Shown here piece after piece: positions 1 to 12,400 of a stretch of 64,000 bases of DNA. Location: contig NC_135549.1 in the NCBI RefSeq assembly GCF_964340395.1, positions 35,552,332 to 35,616,331 of the forward strand, in the 5' to 3' direction. The notes under the pieces were generated by a model that had not been told where the DNA came from, searched no databases, and was given only the letters and a program-made list of their open reading frames with translations. The DNA comes from Glandiceps talaboti. Its lineage: Eukaryota; Hemichordata; Enteropneusta; Spengelidae. Positions within the stretch are counted from its first letter, which is position 1, and every line of letters begins with the position of its first letter. Both the position numbers and the translations under genes were made by a program.

Positions 1-1500
1 GGAATTATTGACCATGAAGCAGTAGATTCTAAAAGGCGTTTTAGCCACATCACTTTTATTGTCTGATCAGTAATGGCTATTGATGGTAATTTAAGACCCC
101 CTTCTGAAATTTGACCAATCATAGTACTCCATTTCACTTTAGGTCTTTTATTATTCCAAATGAAAGAATTAATAAGTTTCTGAGCTGCAAATTTGATATC
201 CTGAGGAATAACTAAAGAAGACATTTGGTAAATTAACTGAGAAATCCCAAAAGTCTTTGAAAGAAGGATTTACCCCTAAACCCAATATCCCTGCTAGACC
301 AAATATTTAGCTTTGTCCTCAGAGTAGAATCAGTTTTACCAAAATTATTCTCTAAGTTTGCCGTACTATTATATGATAAATAGATTCCAAGAAGTTTAAC
401 TGATTCTGAAGTGGGGGTCAAGCTGCATATTTTATCTTTATACTTACGCAGGGAGCCCATATAAACAAGTTCTGTTTTTGCATTGTTGATTTTAAGACCT
501 GAACAAATAGAAAACAGCTGAATAACTGATAAACATGCAATAACAGAATCTTTGTCACTGAGGAGGATTGACATATCGTCTGCAAATAAAGCCAATTTTG
601 TGCTATTGTTTTCAGGGAGTTTTACCCCTTTTATCTCCTCGGTATTTCTGACAGCAATGGCGAGGAGCTCTATTGACATAATAAAAAGGATCGTAGACAG
701 GGGGCACCCTTGCCTAATACCTCTAGAAGGACTGAACCAACCGGTGGAGTGACCATTATTTAAAACACAACTTTTTATATTAGGGTAAAAAACCTTAACC
801 CATTTAATAACCGAGGGACCAAACCCAAACAGATTCAAAGACTTGAACATAAGCGGCCACTCTAGGCTATCGTATGCCTTCTCTAAATCTACAAGTAGTA
901 CGACACCTGGGATATTTGTCATTTTTGTGTACTCAAGACAATCACGAATAAGGTGAATGTCTTCTGCAATATTCCTACCCTTAATGAAAGCCCTTTGATC
1001 AGGGTGAATTACTGAAGAAACCACACTGCCCATTCTCTTAGCAATTGCTTTACTAGCAACTTTATAGTCAATGTTGAGGAGTGATATTGTTCTCCAGTTC
1101 TTGATTTTTTCAAGCGTCTGACCGGACTTTGGAATTAAACTAATTACCGCTTCACATTGCGAAGTAGACATTTCGCCTTGATTAAAAGCATAATTAAGGG
1201 CGGCCGTGAAATGGTCTCCCAAATCATCCCATAGAGCAAAATAGAATTCTACCGAAAGGCCATCCGAGCCTGGCGACTTATTTTTTTGCATTGACTTCAA
1301 TATTTCATAACATTCTTTGTTTGAAAGTATGCCTTCGCAACTTTGTGCATCTTCTGGACGTAATTTAGGAATACGGTTTACGTTGAAGAAGTTTGTATTG
1401 ATAACGGGGTCATTCATGTCCGGAGAAGTTGTTTTGTAAAGCTTACTATAAAAATGCTTAATATAACTTAGTAAATCACTTCTCTCCGAAATCCGAGTAC
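1..1500 (-). mobile_element. L1/Tx1-like non-LTR retrotransposon, 5'-truncated
   Basis: Remnant of a LINE reverse-transcriptase ORF read on the minus strand. The long open stretch (about 233-1500) carries the RT core in order: LLVDLEKAYDSLEW (motif A aspartate), GIRQGCPLSTILF (motif B) and LALFADDMSILL (motif C, FADD instead of the usual YADD). A frameshift near 240 breaks the ORF. The next frame continues to the window edge with the post-RT thumb region, including FIWNNKRPKVKW and SEGGLKLPSIAITDQ, which is typical of the L1/Tx1 group. The 5' end is truncated near 1500, directly against a 151-bp tandem repeat. No ORF1 or endonuclease remains. The 3' end lies outside the window. It is a different copy, clearly diverged, from the L1-like element at 46.4-50.6 kb. 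Clade assignment is by motif resemblance only. Confidence 0.88.
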
Positions 1501-2330
1501 CAGTTATGGCTTTGGACATGGAAAATTCGCAAACAAAATGGCTGCTAGGCGGCCATATAGCATCGTATCTTGACAACAATGAATATGTACATGTATGTCA
1601 TAGAACACTGTCCTAATACCAACTTTTAATGAGATCTGTTCAAGCATGTCTGAGTTATGGCTTTGGACATGGAAAATTCACAAACAAAATGGCTGCCAGG
1701 CAACCATATTGGATTGTATCACGACGAAAATGGATATGCACATGTATATCATAGAACACTGTCCTAATACCAACTTTGAATGAGATCTGTTCAAGCATGC
1801 CTGAGTTATGGCTTTGGACATAGAAAAATTGCAAACAAAATGGCTGCCAGGCGGCCATATTGGATCGTATCACAACAACAATGAATATGCACATGTATGT
1901 TATAGAACACTGTCCTAATACCAACTTTGTATGAGATCTGTTTAAGCATGTCTGAGTTATGGCCTTGAACATGGAAAATTCGCAAACAAAATGGCTGCCA
2001 GGAAGCCATATTGGATCGTATCATGACGAAAATGGATATGCACATGTATGTCACAGAACACTGTCCTAATGCCAACTTTGAATGAGATCTGTTCAAGCAT
2101 GCCTGAGTTATGGCTTTGGACATGAAAATTCACAAACAAAATGGCTGCCAGGCAGCCATATTGGATTGTATCATGACAACAATGAATATGCACATATATG
2201 CCATAGAACACTGTCCTAATACCAACTTTGAATGACATCTGTTCAAGCATGTCTGAGTTATGGCTTTACACAGGGAAAATTCGCAAACAAAATGGCTGCT
2301 AGGCGGCCATATTGGATTGTATCATGAAAC
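1500..2330 (+). repeat. 151-bp tandem repeat array (family A body)
   Basis: About five and a half head-to-tail units of roughly 151 bp. Each contains GAGTTATGGCTTTGGACATG, an AAATGGCTGCCAGG block, and GAACACTGTCCTAATACC. Unit starts are near 1647, 1798, 1951, 2101 and 2251. Units differ by scattered substitutions and one- or two-base gaps. The open frames across this stretch on the minus strand (about 105 aa each) repeat the same peptide once per unit and are not genes. The array forms the body of family A, whose terminus follows at 2330-2510. Other copies lie at 24205-24785 and 33845-34565 in the opposite orientation. Confidence 0.9.
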
Positions 2331-2510
2331 AAATTGACGTGCATATGTATGCCATTGTATGTTGCCCCTGTACCAAGTTTGAAAAAAATCAATCCAAGCA
2401 TCTCCAAGAAACAGCTGCGGACGGGCGGACGGACGGACGGATGGACGGACAGACGGAACCCAATCCATAAGTCCCCGTCCTGGACTTCGTCCAGCGGGGA
2501 CTAATAAAAA
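2330..2510 (+). mobile_element. Family A terminus: GGAC microsatellite and terminal hairpin
   Basis: Non-tandem end of family A. A short conserved block (ACCAAGTTTGAAAAAAATC region) is followed by a GGAC-rich microsatellite (about 2417-2455) and a strong hairpin at 2470-2502. The outer stem AGTCCCCG/CGGGGACT and inner stem CTGGAC/GTCCAG enclose a TTC loop. The hairpin ends in CTAA followed by T. The same end is present in opposite orientation at 33845. A hairpin followed by CTRR and a host T is the classical 3' terminus of Helitrons, so a Helitron-like non-autonomous element is inferred. Confidence 0.7.
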
Positions 2511-3224
2511 AAGTAATGAGGCGTGAAAATAAACAAGTGACGATTACATGCAAGTAATCAGAGTTTGAATTTTCTTGGAGATGATTTTCAAATAATTGTG
2601 AACTTCTCATGATTGCACATGTTAAATGTTTATGTGTTCGTAGCTCAGTTTTATCGTTCAACACATGCTCGTACCTGGGTAATATTAGGACTCTGATTTG
2701 TTTTCTTGTCGATCTGCTGCATAATGTTCAGATACGGGTTCCTAAATTACAGGTTCTTCAACTGCCTCATTTGTTGCAGTAACATTGATAGACTGTCACA
2801 AAAATCAGACAGTATACATTGTACATTGCCGGATGCCATGTCAGCAGTTACATGTTACATCTCCAGCTCCGCTCTGAAAACCTCCAATTAGTAATGTCAA
2901 CAAAACAACATGGTTGTCTGCACATGCTCTAAAGGTTTTACCATAGTCGAAGGCTGTACACATATTACCCATGTTCCATTGTGACAACTCACGTTATTCT
3001 CATACCAACAGACTCACAAAGATGGATGGCTAATTAATACTACAGCTAAACCGTTGGTGGCCACAGCCTGGCACTCGGCAGGAACACAGCTTTTTTCCAA
3101 GCTCAGACCGAGCACATGTATGTCAACCAGCAACTTTCTTACACCTGAAATGTCACATACAGAGATTAAAAGTGCACCGATCATGATTTTTGTATGCATA
3201 TTGTTCAGAGCCTTGATCAAACAC
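2511..3224. other. Intergenic sequence, nothing recognised
   Basis: AT-rich single-copy-looking sequence. Short open frames of 60-110 codons occur on both strands, but none has a recognisable motif, splice-site support or a repeat signature. Confidence 0.5.
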
Positions 3225-3770
3225 TGTATAGGTGTTCATTTGCTCAATAACTATCCAGTTGCCTATCCAACTCTGTTGTTATCTTTGCAATATACACAAT
3301 CATTTGGCTGTTGCTATGGGAGTGATCTTGTTGCTAGGTATATTTGCATACATTTTTTGAATGTTCATTCATTTGTCTATTAATCCCTGTTATCTAAATG
3401 CAATATACATGATTTGGCTGTTGCTATGGACACGGTCTTGTTGCTAGGCACATTTACATACATGTTTTGAATGTTTATTCATTTGTCTGTTAGTTCCTGT
3501 TATCTTTGCAAAATATATGATCATTTGGCTGTTCCCATAGGCGTGGTCTTGTTGCTAGACATTTACATACACTTTTTGCATGTTTAACTTCTGTAAGAAT
3601 TCCTGCTATATTTTTTAAATACACCACCGTTTGCCTGTTGCTATGGTCGTGGCCATATATATTTGCATCTACTTTTTGAATGTTTAATCACTTGCCTACC
3701 AGATGATGTTGTTATTTGACCAAAATATACTGCCATTTGGTTGTTGCCAAGGGCATGGTCATGGTTGCTA
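3225..3770 (+). repeat. Family B tandem-repeat body, left part of a split copy
   Basis: Four to five imperfect ~110-bp units. Each contains ATCATTTGGCTGTTGCTATG, a GTGGTCTTGTTGCTAGGCA block and TTGCATACATTTTTTGAATG. This is the left half of a family B element whose right half resumes at 7349. The 3771-7348 transposon interrupts it. An uninterrupted copy at 60375-60935 shows the original continuous sequence across the junction. Confidence 0.85.
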
Positions 3771-4131
3771 TGTACAACCGACATTTGTAATAATTGCCTA
3801 AATTTGTAATAAACCGAAAGTTGTAATAAAATTGCCGACATTTGTAATAAATTGCCGATATTTGTAATAAACTGACGACATTTGTAATAAATTCTGTGAA
3901 CGACAATTGTAATAAAAATTGCCGATATTTGTAATAAATTTCAGAAAAAAATGTGTAATAAACCTGCCGAAATTTGTAATAAAAAAAAAGGTTAAGGGGG
4001 TTCCTCTCTGACTTTAAAAGAAATGGAATTACTCATTCTAAACTTAGAAAGGATTTAAAATATCGTCATTACAGGCTTCCTAGAATTAATTTACAACAAT
4101 TATGTCAGCCACTTGGATCTTTGAGTTTTTG

Positions 4132-4132
<1 letters not shown>

Positions 4133-4186
<54 letters not shown>

Positions 4187-4187
4187 G
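4133..4187. repeat. (CAAT)n microsatellite
   Basis: About fourteen uninterrupted CAAT/TCAA units inside the 3.58-kb transposon. Confidence 0.95.
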
Positions 4188-4344
4188 TCAATAATAAGTC
4201 TACTTATCTACCTAGCTACTTACTTACCTACTAGTACCTACATTATATACCCAGCAGTACTCATGAACACGTCGTGCTTTATTGAACGAATGTAAATTTT
4301 GATCATTGGTGGACGTGTTGTTAAATTGACTTTGTCAAAAGATA

Positions 4345-4472
4345 ACTTGTCGGTTGGTTGGTTGGTTGGTTGGCTGGCTGGTTGGTTGGCTGGTTGGCTG
4401 GTCGGTTGGTTGGTTGACTGACTGACTGACTGACTGACTGACTGGCTGGCTGGCTGACTGACTGACTGACGG
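4345..4472. repeat. (GGTT)n / (GACT)n compound microsatellite
   Basis: GGTT and GGCT tetranucleotides grade into GACT tetranucleotides. The minus-strand open frame across it (QSVSQPASQ type) is a by-product of the repeat. Confidence 0.92.
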
Positions 4473-5389
4473 AGGAAAGACGGGCGTATGGAGGGTAGCT
4501 AAAAAGTAATTTCAATCTGTTTTCTAACCTGATTTTATCTAGTTCTTAAATCTTACTTCCTCTAGTGTACACGCGGCGAATGTATGAGTTGTTTGTGATT
4601 GTGAAGGCTTCTGAGTGATGAGTGAATATACGAACTAGCATCATCAATCCATTCGTGGTTGTATGATCGAATGTATATATTTTAATCACTGCGGACAAAG
4701 TGTTGGTTGGTTGGTTGGTTAGCTGGTCGGTTGACTACCTACAAACTGATTTCTTTAGAAATCTTAGAAACGGCGATTTCACAACCAATTTTAGAGTGCA
4801 TTTGGGGGCAAAAATTGAAAGCTTCATAATGGCTTGAGAAGTAAGTGGTATGAGTATTTTTTAAAAACAAATTAGTTAGTACATATCAATAAGTCTACAG
4901 GGACATATTCTTGTCCGTGAGTGTGAAGAGATTAATATGCATAAAGGCGAATATTTCAGACATCATACAATACGGACACTTGGTGTTATGGATACTGTAT
5001 ATCACTATATCTCACCAAAGTCTAGCGACACACATACCAGTTTCGATTCCAGGTTCGATTATTGTTGGTCTGTGAACTAATTGTACTTATGTATAAAAAG
5101 AAACGTAATCGCTTGCCAATATTTGCCTGATGTTTTTATAAACACAAACCTATGACAGGCCAACCAACGATAAACTCTGATATATAAAGGAAGAATTTTG
5201 GAGTTGAATCATAGAAGTAAATACATAACAATATAGTTCTGTGTCAATTTTTGGTGCTAAATACCGGCGCAAAACTTCCCTGGCTTAACTTGTAGAATAA
5301 GTTCTTACACAGGGAATTTTGATAAAGTTTCTTAGATCCAGGTGTTTAATTTGTTGAAATCTAGGATTGGTGAAGATGAGGCACTTATT

Positions 5390-6020
5390 TTGTAAATTTT
5401 TGCTGTCAGTTTTACTTCAAATGTCGTTACAAATGCCGGCAATTGTGTTACAAATGTCGGCAATGTTATTACAAATGTCGTTAGTTTATTAAAAATGTCG
5501 TCAATTTTATTACAAATGTCGTTAGTTTATTACAAATGTCGGCAATGTTATTACAAATGTCGGCAATTTTATTACAATTGTCGTTAGTTTATTACAAATG
5601 TCGTTAGTTTATTACAAATGTCGGCAATTTTATTACAATTGTCGTTAGTTTATTAAAAATGTTGGCAATGTTATTACAAATGTCGGCAATTTTATTACAA
5701 ATGTCGTTAATAAGTTATTACAAATGTCGGCAACGTTATATTACAAATGTCGGCAATTTTATTACAATTGTTAGTTTATTACAAATGTCGTCAATTGTAT
5801 TACAAATGTCGTCAATTTTATTACAAATGTTGTTAGTTTATTACAAATGTCGTCAATTTTATTACAAATGTCGTCAGTTTATTACAAATGTCGTCAATTT
5901 TATTACAAATGTCGTCAGTTTATTACAAATGTCGGCAATTTTATTACAAATGTCAAAGTTTATTACAAATGTCGGCAATTTTATTACAATTATCTTTAGT
6001 TTATTACAAAGGTCGGCAAG
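5390..6020. repeat. Internal array of the 22-24-bp ATTACAAATGTCGGCAATTT motif
   Basis: About 25 copies of ATTACAAATGTCG(G/T)CA(A/G)TTT, sharing the motif that builds the TIRs of the surrounding transposon. Copies vary at the GGC/GTC/GTT positions. Long open frames on both strands are repeat artefacts. The array is separate from both termini, so the motif has expanded three times inside one element. Confidence 0.9.
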
Positions 6021-6404
6021 TCTCTGTAAATATACAAAACAAGTTGTAATGTTATATATAGTGGCCACAACAACATTTGGTTGTGCTATTATAAAACATT
6101 CTACAAGTTCAAAATTGAAATACACAAAATAATGATTTAATTGAAATGGAGATAAGATTTCATTATTTTAGAGAAAGGGATTGGGGAGACGTTATTCTCC
6201 CCTTTTTTATGTCCTTCATCTAAATAAATCAGAACTCATGAACTCATTCCCGGCTCTACTGGTCAACTATCCTTGATATCCCTTCCCTATCAGATTTAAA
6301 ATGATGAACTACTACCCATAGTGCACAGCTCACTAAACCATGCACATCCTCGAAAACGCCACTAAAATTGAATATAACAAAACTCCGCTAAGAATTACAC
6401 AGTG

Positions 6405-6550
6405 TACATTCATTCATTCATTCATTCATTCATTCATTCATTCATTCATTCATTCATCCATCCATCCATCCATCCAACCATCCATTAATTAATTTGTTCG
6501 TTCGTTCGTTCATTCATTCATTCATTCATTCATTCATTCATTCATTTCTT
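6405..6550. repeat. (ATTC)n microsatellite
   Basis: Two blocks of ATTC/TTCA tetranucleotides with a CATC/GTTC-variant centre, inside the 3.58-kb transposon. Confidence 0.95.
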
Positions 6551-6605
6551 TGTTCGTTAATTCGATCGTTTATTTGTTCAATCATTCTTAAACTTCCTCA
6601 TCACA

Positions 6606-6952
6606 TACCATACATACATACATACATACATACATACATACATACATACATACATACATACATACATACAATACATACATACATACATACATACATACAT
6701 ACATACATACATACAATACATACATACATACATACATACATACATACATACATACATACTACATACATACATACTACATACATACATACATACATACATA
6801 CATACATACATACAATACATACATACATACATACATACATACATACATACATACTACATACATACATACAATACATACATACATACATACATACATACAT
6901 ACATACATACATACATACATACATACATACATACTACATACATACAAACATA
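6606..6952. repeat. (TACA)n microsatellite, about 345 bp
   Basis: Nearly continuous TACA tetranucleotides with occasional three-base units (ACTACATAC, CAATAC) that shift register. All the YIHT/MYVC-type open frames on both strands derive from it. Confidence 0.97.
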
Positions 6953-7348
6953 TATGCGGATTGATTGAAATAATAATAACTTGTTTAATTGTTCAATTAA
7001 TTATTATATTAACCAATTCAATTAATGCTTGTTAAATCCACTTTCGTTTGACGTGATGTTTTTTGCGATCTTGTATTTCTTTATTTAGATAACCCATGTT
7101 TTAGTGTGAAAGGAAGGACCCTCCTTAATGTAATTTTTTATTACAAATTTCGGCAATTTTATTACATATTTATTCTAAAATTTATTACAAATATCGGCAA
7201 TTTTTATTACATTTGTCGTTCATAGAAATTATTACAAATTTCGGCAATTATTACAAATTACGGTTTTATTACACGAAAAACGTGATTTTTATTACAAATA
7301 TCGGCGTTATTACAAATTTCGGCAATTATTACAAATGTCGGTTGTACA

Positions 7349-7992
7349 TTGCTATGGCTAATTGTGTCAAAAAATGAAGAAAATCTGCAGAATAAAACTT
7401 CTAGAAACTTGTCACCAAGTTTCAGTCTCATTGACCAAGTACTTTTGATATATAAATTTTTGACCAAAATTCACATTGTTACACCTAATTTGCATATTAC
7501 TGATGAGATCATTATATATGCTTAATAGTTCTTCACCTATACACCCACAGATACACCCCTTTTAAATTCAGTCCTATCTGCTCACCAGTTTTGGAATTAA
7601 AGATCTTTGACCAAAATGACACATTTTTAGCCCTAATTTACAAATTACTGATGGAATCATCATGTCATGAACAAATCTTAATTTACAAACCCCTAAGAAC
7701 GTTCCCACCAAATTTCAGACCAATCTGCTCAGTAGTTTTGGAGTTTAAGTTTTTTGACCAAAAATGACATTTGTGACCAAAATCACATACCTGTGATGTA
7801 ATTATTTTGCTTTGAACAATTTCCCAACTAGACACCAAAATTAATCTCCCCACCAAATACCAAGGCAATCGGTCAGGTGGTTTTTGAGTTTGTCGTCCAC
7901 ACGCAGACAGACATACAGACAGACAGACAGACTGACAGACTCCGCACCATCACTATAACACTTCTGAACCTTATCGGTTTAGTTTTGCTAAA
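7349..7992 (+). mobile_element. Family B, right part of the split copy, with terminal hairpin
   Basis: Continues the element interrupted at 3770. Diverged repeats of a TTTTTGACCAAAA phrase are followed by CCACCAAATACCAAGGCAAT, a CAGA microsatellite (about 7904-7935) and the family B end hairpin in degenerate form (ACACTTCTGAACCTTATCGG region, about 7952-7990). No coding capacity. Confidence 0.75.
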
Positions 7993-7997
7993 AATGT

Positions 7998-8300
7998 TTA
8001 CCCACATTCTGATCCATGCTACATTTGCTGAATGATTATCCAGTTGCCTATCCAACCCTGTTCTTATCTTTGCAATATATGCAATCATTTGGCTGTTGCT
8101 GTGGGAGTGGTCTTGTTGCTAGGCACATTTACATTTTTTTGTATTCATTTATCTATCATTAATCTCCATTGCTATCTTTGCAATATATGTTATCATTTGG
8201 CTGTTGCTATGGGCATGGTCTTGTTGCTAAGGATATTTGCATACACTTTTTAAAAGTTCACTTGTCTAAGAATCCTTGTTATCTTTGTGAAATACACTGT
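7998..8300 (+). repeat. Second, 3'-truncated family B copy
   Basis: Starts with the family B 5' segment (TGATCCATGCTA, then TTTGCTGAATGATTATCCAG) and carries about two ~110-bp units before ending in unrelated sequence near 8300. It lies head-to-tail behind the preceding copy. Confidence 0.75.
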
Positions 8301-9180
8301 TTGGTGGTTGCCTCCTCTACATCTGAACTGACACCCATGCCCACGCCGTTCTAGCTAGCCCATGCCGATACCCAATCAAAAGTGACCTTACATTAGGATC
8401 AAATGAAACTACAAACGGACATGGACACTACAAAATCACGTTCTCCGTGTGCACAAGCACAGACAGCTGACAATTTCTAAACGTTTCAACTGTAAACAAA
8501 TTCAGTGATTGTATATAAAGGTAATTAAAGTACTGGTAATTTGATGGTACCTCTATACATTTCGTCTGAATACGTTCGAACATACAGCTTGTGAGACAGA
8601 ACGTCTAGGGGACACACAAGCAGTTTATAGTGTACGCAACGCAATGCGAAGCGACCGAGATTTTCAAGATAAGGACGATTTTTTAGAAAATATTTCTTAA
8701 ATTTCCCCATTTCTATGAATCGTACAATACTTCATGACTACTTTACGTTCTAGAAGAGCACTACAGAGAACGCATACACGTTCTCTGAGATAAACATGAA
8801 CACTACCAGGGAAACGCGTTCGAATGTAACTAACATGTAGATAAGACGGAATGCATCTAAACAAGAATTTACCATACATATATAGTAATACAATCACTCA
8901 ATTTTTTTACAGTTCAAATACTTTCATACGTTGTCAGTTGCCTGTGTGTAGAGATGTAGAGGAGGCGATCAGGATAAAAAACGTAAACATGTACCACGAA
9001 GATTAATTGAGGCGAAACAACGAAGGTAAAATAGCAATGAACGATTAGCCGAAATCTACATTGGATTTTAATCGGATTGGGGGAAATGTCTGTGTGTGTG
9101 TGTGTAAATGACTTCGTGTTAAAGTCAACCAGATTTAAACTGCATGCCTCCTGTAAGGGAATCACTAATTATGTAAATTA
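8301..9180. other. No gene recognised
   Basis: AT-rich sequence with weak inverted similarity between about 8500-8590 and 8820-8900 (a GATTGTAT..CGTTCGAA pattern). This may be a decayed foldback. No coding signal is apparent. Confidence 0.4.
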
Positions 9181-9440
9181 CTCATTAAAGGTAAAAGTTG
9201 TATCAACAAAGATCATATGACAGGTGCGTATTATTATGGTTGATATATGTACCATATTATATGAAATTTGAAGCTTGCATTTTTAAGATACAGCCTAGTT
9301 ACCTAAAATTGTTAATTACGCAAATTTTTCATTAAAACTGTAAGCTATATCAACAAATTTTATAGGACGTACCCGCTTTGTTATGGTTAAAATTATGTAC
9401 TAAATGATATTGAAATTCAAGTATGCATTCTTAAAGCGGA
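9180..9440 (+). repeat. Family D fragment
   Basis: About one and a half units of the ~148-bp family D repeat (ATTACGCAAATT..CATTAAAACTGTAAG..ATCAACAAATTTTATAGGAC). The full array is at 13310-13960. Confidence 0.7.
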
Positions 9441-9469
9441 GTGTTGGGTATAAAAGGCCCCCTAACTTC

Positions 9470-9493
9470 GGGGGGGGGGGGGGGGGGGGGGGG
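9470..9493. repeat. Poly-G/poly-C tract (24 bp)
   Basis: Uninterrupted run of 24 G. The length may be inexact from sequencing. Confidence 0.9.
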
Positions 9494-12400
9494 TTATTGT
9501 CAAATTTGAATGCAGACTGTTAACAACGTCTTGATTCCTCTCTGAAAAGCCGTGATAACAATTAGCAGCTGGTGATTTTCATAATAAATTTGGTATGTGT
9601 AGACTTGTGAATGTCTGTTGAATGCAGGTATGGTCACAGAAAGGTGATATTGAAACATGGTAGAGACAATTTCGTACAAAACACGGTCAAACTGTGTCTG
9701 TTCGTTACTACTGAAAAGCCGTTACTTTTCAAACCTGGGATTAAAACGCCTGCCAATCACACTTGTTCAAATACGGGTATGTAAATCCACGAAAGTTTGT
9801 GTAGCAATCAACGTTATCTTGAAGTAAACATGATTAGTAATTAGTACCTCTCCATGCCCAAGCATAACGGTACATGCAAGTTTGCTTTCATGAAACATTG
9901 AGTTCACATTTACGATGTCTATGCATAAAGTAGCGGTGCTGAAACGAAATATTTCAAAAACATGAATAGCGATCACTACTACAAGTCACTACGATTGTAG
10001 GCCTATAGAGTTGATTGTAATGTTCAAGGAAACACTATTTTTTCAACAGGATTTTTGTTGATAGTGTTCACACTGAGCCGTGTACTTCCCTGATACATAA
10101 CGTGCAGGGATAGTCCTTGAGTTGTACTAATTGTCAAATTAGAGTAGTAAATAAAGGAAACTTGTTTCGGTATACGACATTTCTCTTTTGGTGATATGCA
10201 ATAATTTCGCACACGTTGCATGGCAAATTACAATGTTGTACTATATATAACCAACGTACGGTCGTATCGTAAGACGTATAGAGAACCGATCTATTCGATG
10301 ACATGCTCTGATTCACATCTCTTTCGACAATACCAACCTTCGCATTAGACGCCCATTTATTTTCAAGTAGCGGTCATTTCTTTATGCCCCACGTCTATCC
10401 ATGAGGGGCCAATACTTTTTATACCGGATTTTGTGATCGCGTGCTGGTAGACATGTGCCAAACCAACTACATGCCTGTGAACTTGTCAGAGATATGATAA
10501 GCACAGGCAGTATCTGCAGACATCTGCCTCGATACGTTGAGATACATGTATAGTTCTGGTACAGAGCTGGTTATTTTGACTTGGATCTTCAGGGTGGTCG
10601 GTTGACCTGTCAGCTATATGTAAGCTCCCAATCAAAAAGGCTAAAAAATGCCGCCGTGCATTGTCCTTTGCTGACTCGGGAAATTATGGTTTGCGATTTT
10701 TTTTTGTGGAGACAGCAGGACGCCAATATGTGACATATTTTACAGTTTACAACGAAAGTGAATAAACGCTAATTTTCACTCGAAATACAACATGAGGTAG
10801 CTTTTGCTTTCATAAAATGACGCTATCTCGAATATTTGTTGCTTTCGACCGGAAAATGAGATACAACTTGTTGAATCTCTCGATAACCAGAAGGTTTCTT
10901 GACGTGTCTACGTCTGTATCTTGAGATTAGATTAGATTACATATTTGTTGCCGTTTCTGTTGAGATGTGAAGTACGGACCGTTTAAAACAGCCGACCTAA
11001 CCACATATTTAGTCGTTTATGAATCTTTGGGGCGTATGTATCATGGGTAGGATTCTTTATTTTTATGAATTACAATATTATGGACAATTGTATGTTTATA
11101 TTTGTTTCCCCATGTATCTACCCGTAGTGTCATGTTCGATTGAATGTCGACCGCCAACACATATGGAACATGTACTAAAATGTTGTATAGAACACGCAGG
11201 CCGGTGGTGATAATTGGTCGATCAATTATACATGTCGTAAGTGTAATGAGATGATAAACAAGTGGTCCCCACATATTGTAGATTTCCTGTGCATTGAAAT
11301 ATAAACACACTTTCCCAAAATGGACAAAATTATCTATTGAGTAATATAAAAGTCAAGTGTAAACTTATATAGTCTTCCTGGTCCTAAAATAAACTTACAG
11401 TGTATGGATTATATGTCGAGTTTTGGGCTGAAAATCGCCACCGAACATGACCTTACAGCAGGACATAGAAACGACATTCAAGTCTTCACTGAATAATCCC
11501 AACAGATGTGCTCGTGGAGTTTGAATTTTAGCAACTACACCTACGCACGGTGCTGACTGGTTGGGAGAAATTTTTTAAATCTCTTGAACGGAAAAAACTT
11601 CATTGTGGACTCGGTTTTGAAAGCTAAACGAAAGAAGTCATCTGAGTATTTCAGAAGAACCGGATCAATACCACTTAGAAAGGTGTCAATCGACGGTCTT
11701 TCGACGTGGCGTATTGTAGTGTCTATGGTACCTGTTGGTTCTGACAGGATGCTCTTTCATCACCAGAAATAGGCACTAAAACTTTTCGTTTGACTACACC
11801 ATTTTATGTCAGGGGTGATATGTCATGATCCAATCGACTGCAAATTTATTAATTACGTGTAATACTTAGCTTTGTACCATTATTAATATAATCTTAATGA
11901 TAATTGACAATAGAGTGGCTTTAATATTGAACCAAGGCTAGATGGACACCAAATATGATTTTTCGATCGAATTCGATTTTATGTTACAACATGACTAACT
12001 TTCGCAGACATAAACAAACTGATAAGAGAGTCGCTTGAACCATATACATTGTCTATGCTTGAACCTACGTCAGAGGCCCTTGGGACACGGTGTTGTTTTT
12101 GTATCAACGTTTGTCAGTTTGATAACGGTGACAAGAAGAAGACTTTTTTCGGCACCCTCAAAGCCAGTTTTCATTGTCCACCACTGATACAATAACGCTC
12201 GGATCAGAGGCGTTTGTATATATAACTCCAGAAATGGTTGTATTTGTGACAGCCCGGAGTGTGCGAACATGCAACATTTTAATCGATCAGACTGTGTAAT
12301 TTTAACTCGGTATGCACACTCGCGTACTCATATACACCAATTGTAATAATAATTAATTTTTTTCTAGTATTCATGGGGTCGGCATGCTCAATACTATTCA

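Larger units (their letters stand above)
3771..7348. mobile_element. 3.58-kb DNA transposon with ~230-bp TIRs made of a 22-bp repeat
   Basis: The element begins TGTACAACCGACATTTGTAA and ends with the exact reverse complement. The terminal inverted repeats (about 3771-4004 and 7116-7348) align along ~230 bp. They consist largely of repeats of a TTTGTAATAA..TTGCCGACA motif. The flanks carry a perfect duplication TTGCTA (3765-3770 and 7349-7354), extendable to TTGCTATG if the ambiguous TG belongs to the target. The insertion splits a family B repeat. No intact transposase is present. Open codons just inside the left TIR (about 4001-4130) could be a residue of one but are not recognised. The interior holds a second array of the same motif (5390-6020) and several microsatellites. 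The superfamily is undetermined. Confidence 0.85.

Noticed and set aside
1655-2250. Three overlapping ~100-aa frames with a repeated peptide
   Set aside because: They follow the 151-bp tandem unit, and copies at 24.2 and 34.0 kb do not keep the frame.
5040-5075. tRNA-like B-box (GGTTCGATTATTGTTGG)
   Set aside because: No matching A-box, acceptor stem or cloverleaf can be formed around it.
6494-6964. 156-aa open frame and antisense frames of similar length
   Set aside because: They translate a TACA microsatellite (YIHT and MYVC repeats) and have no independent coding evidence.
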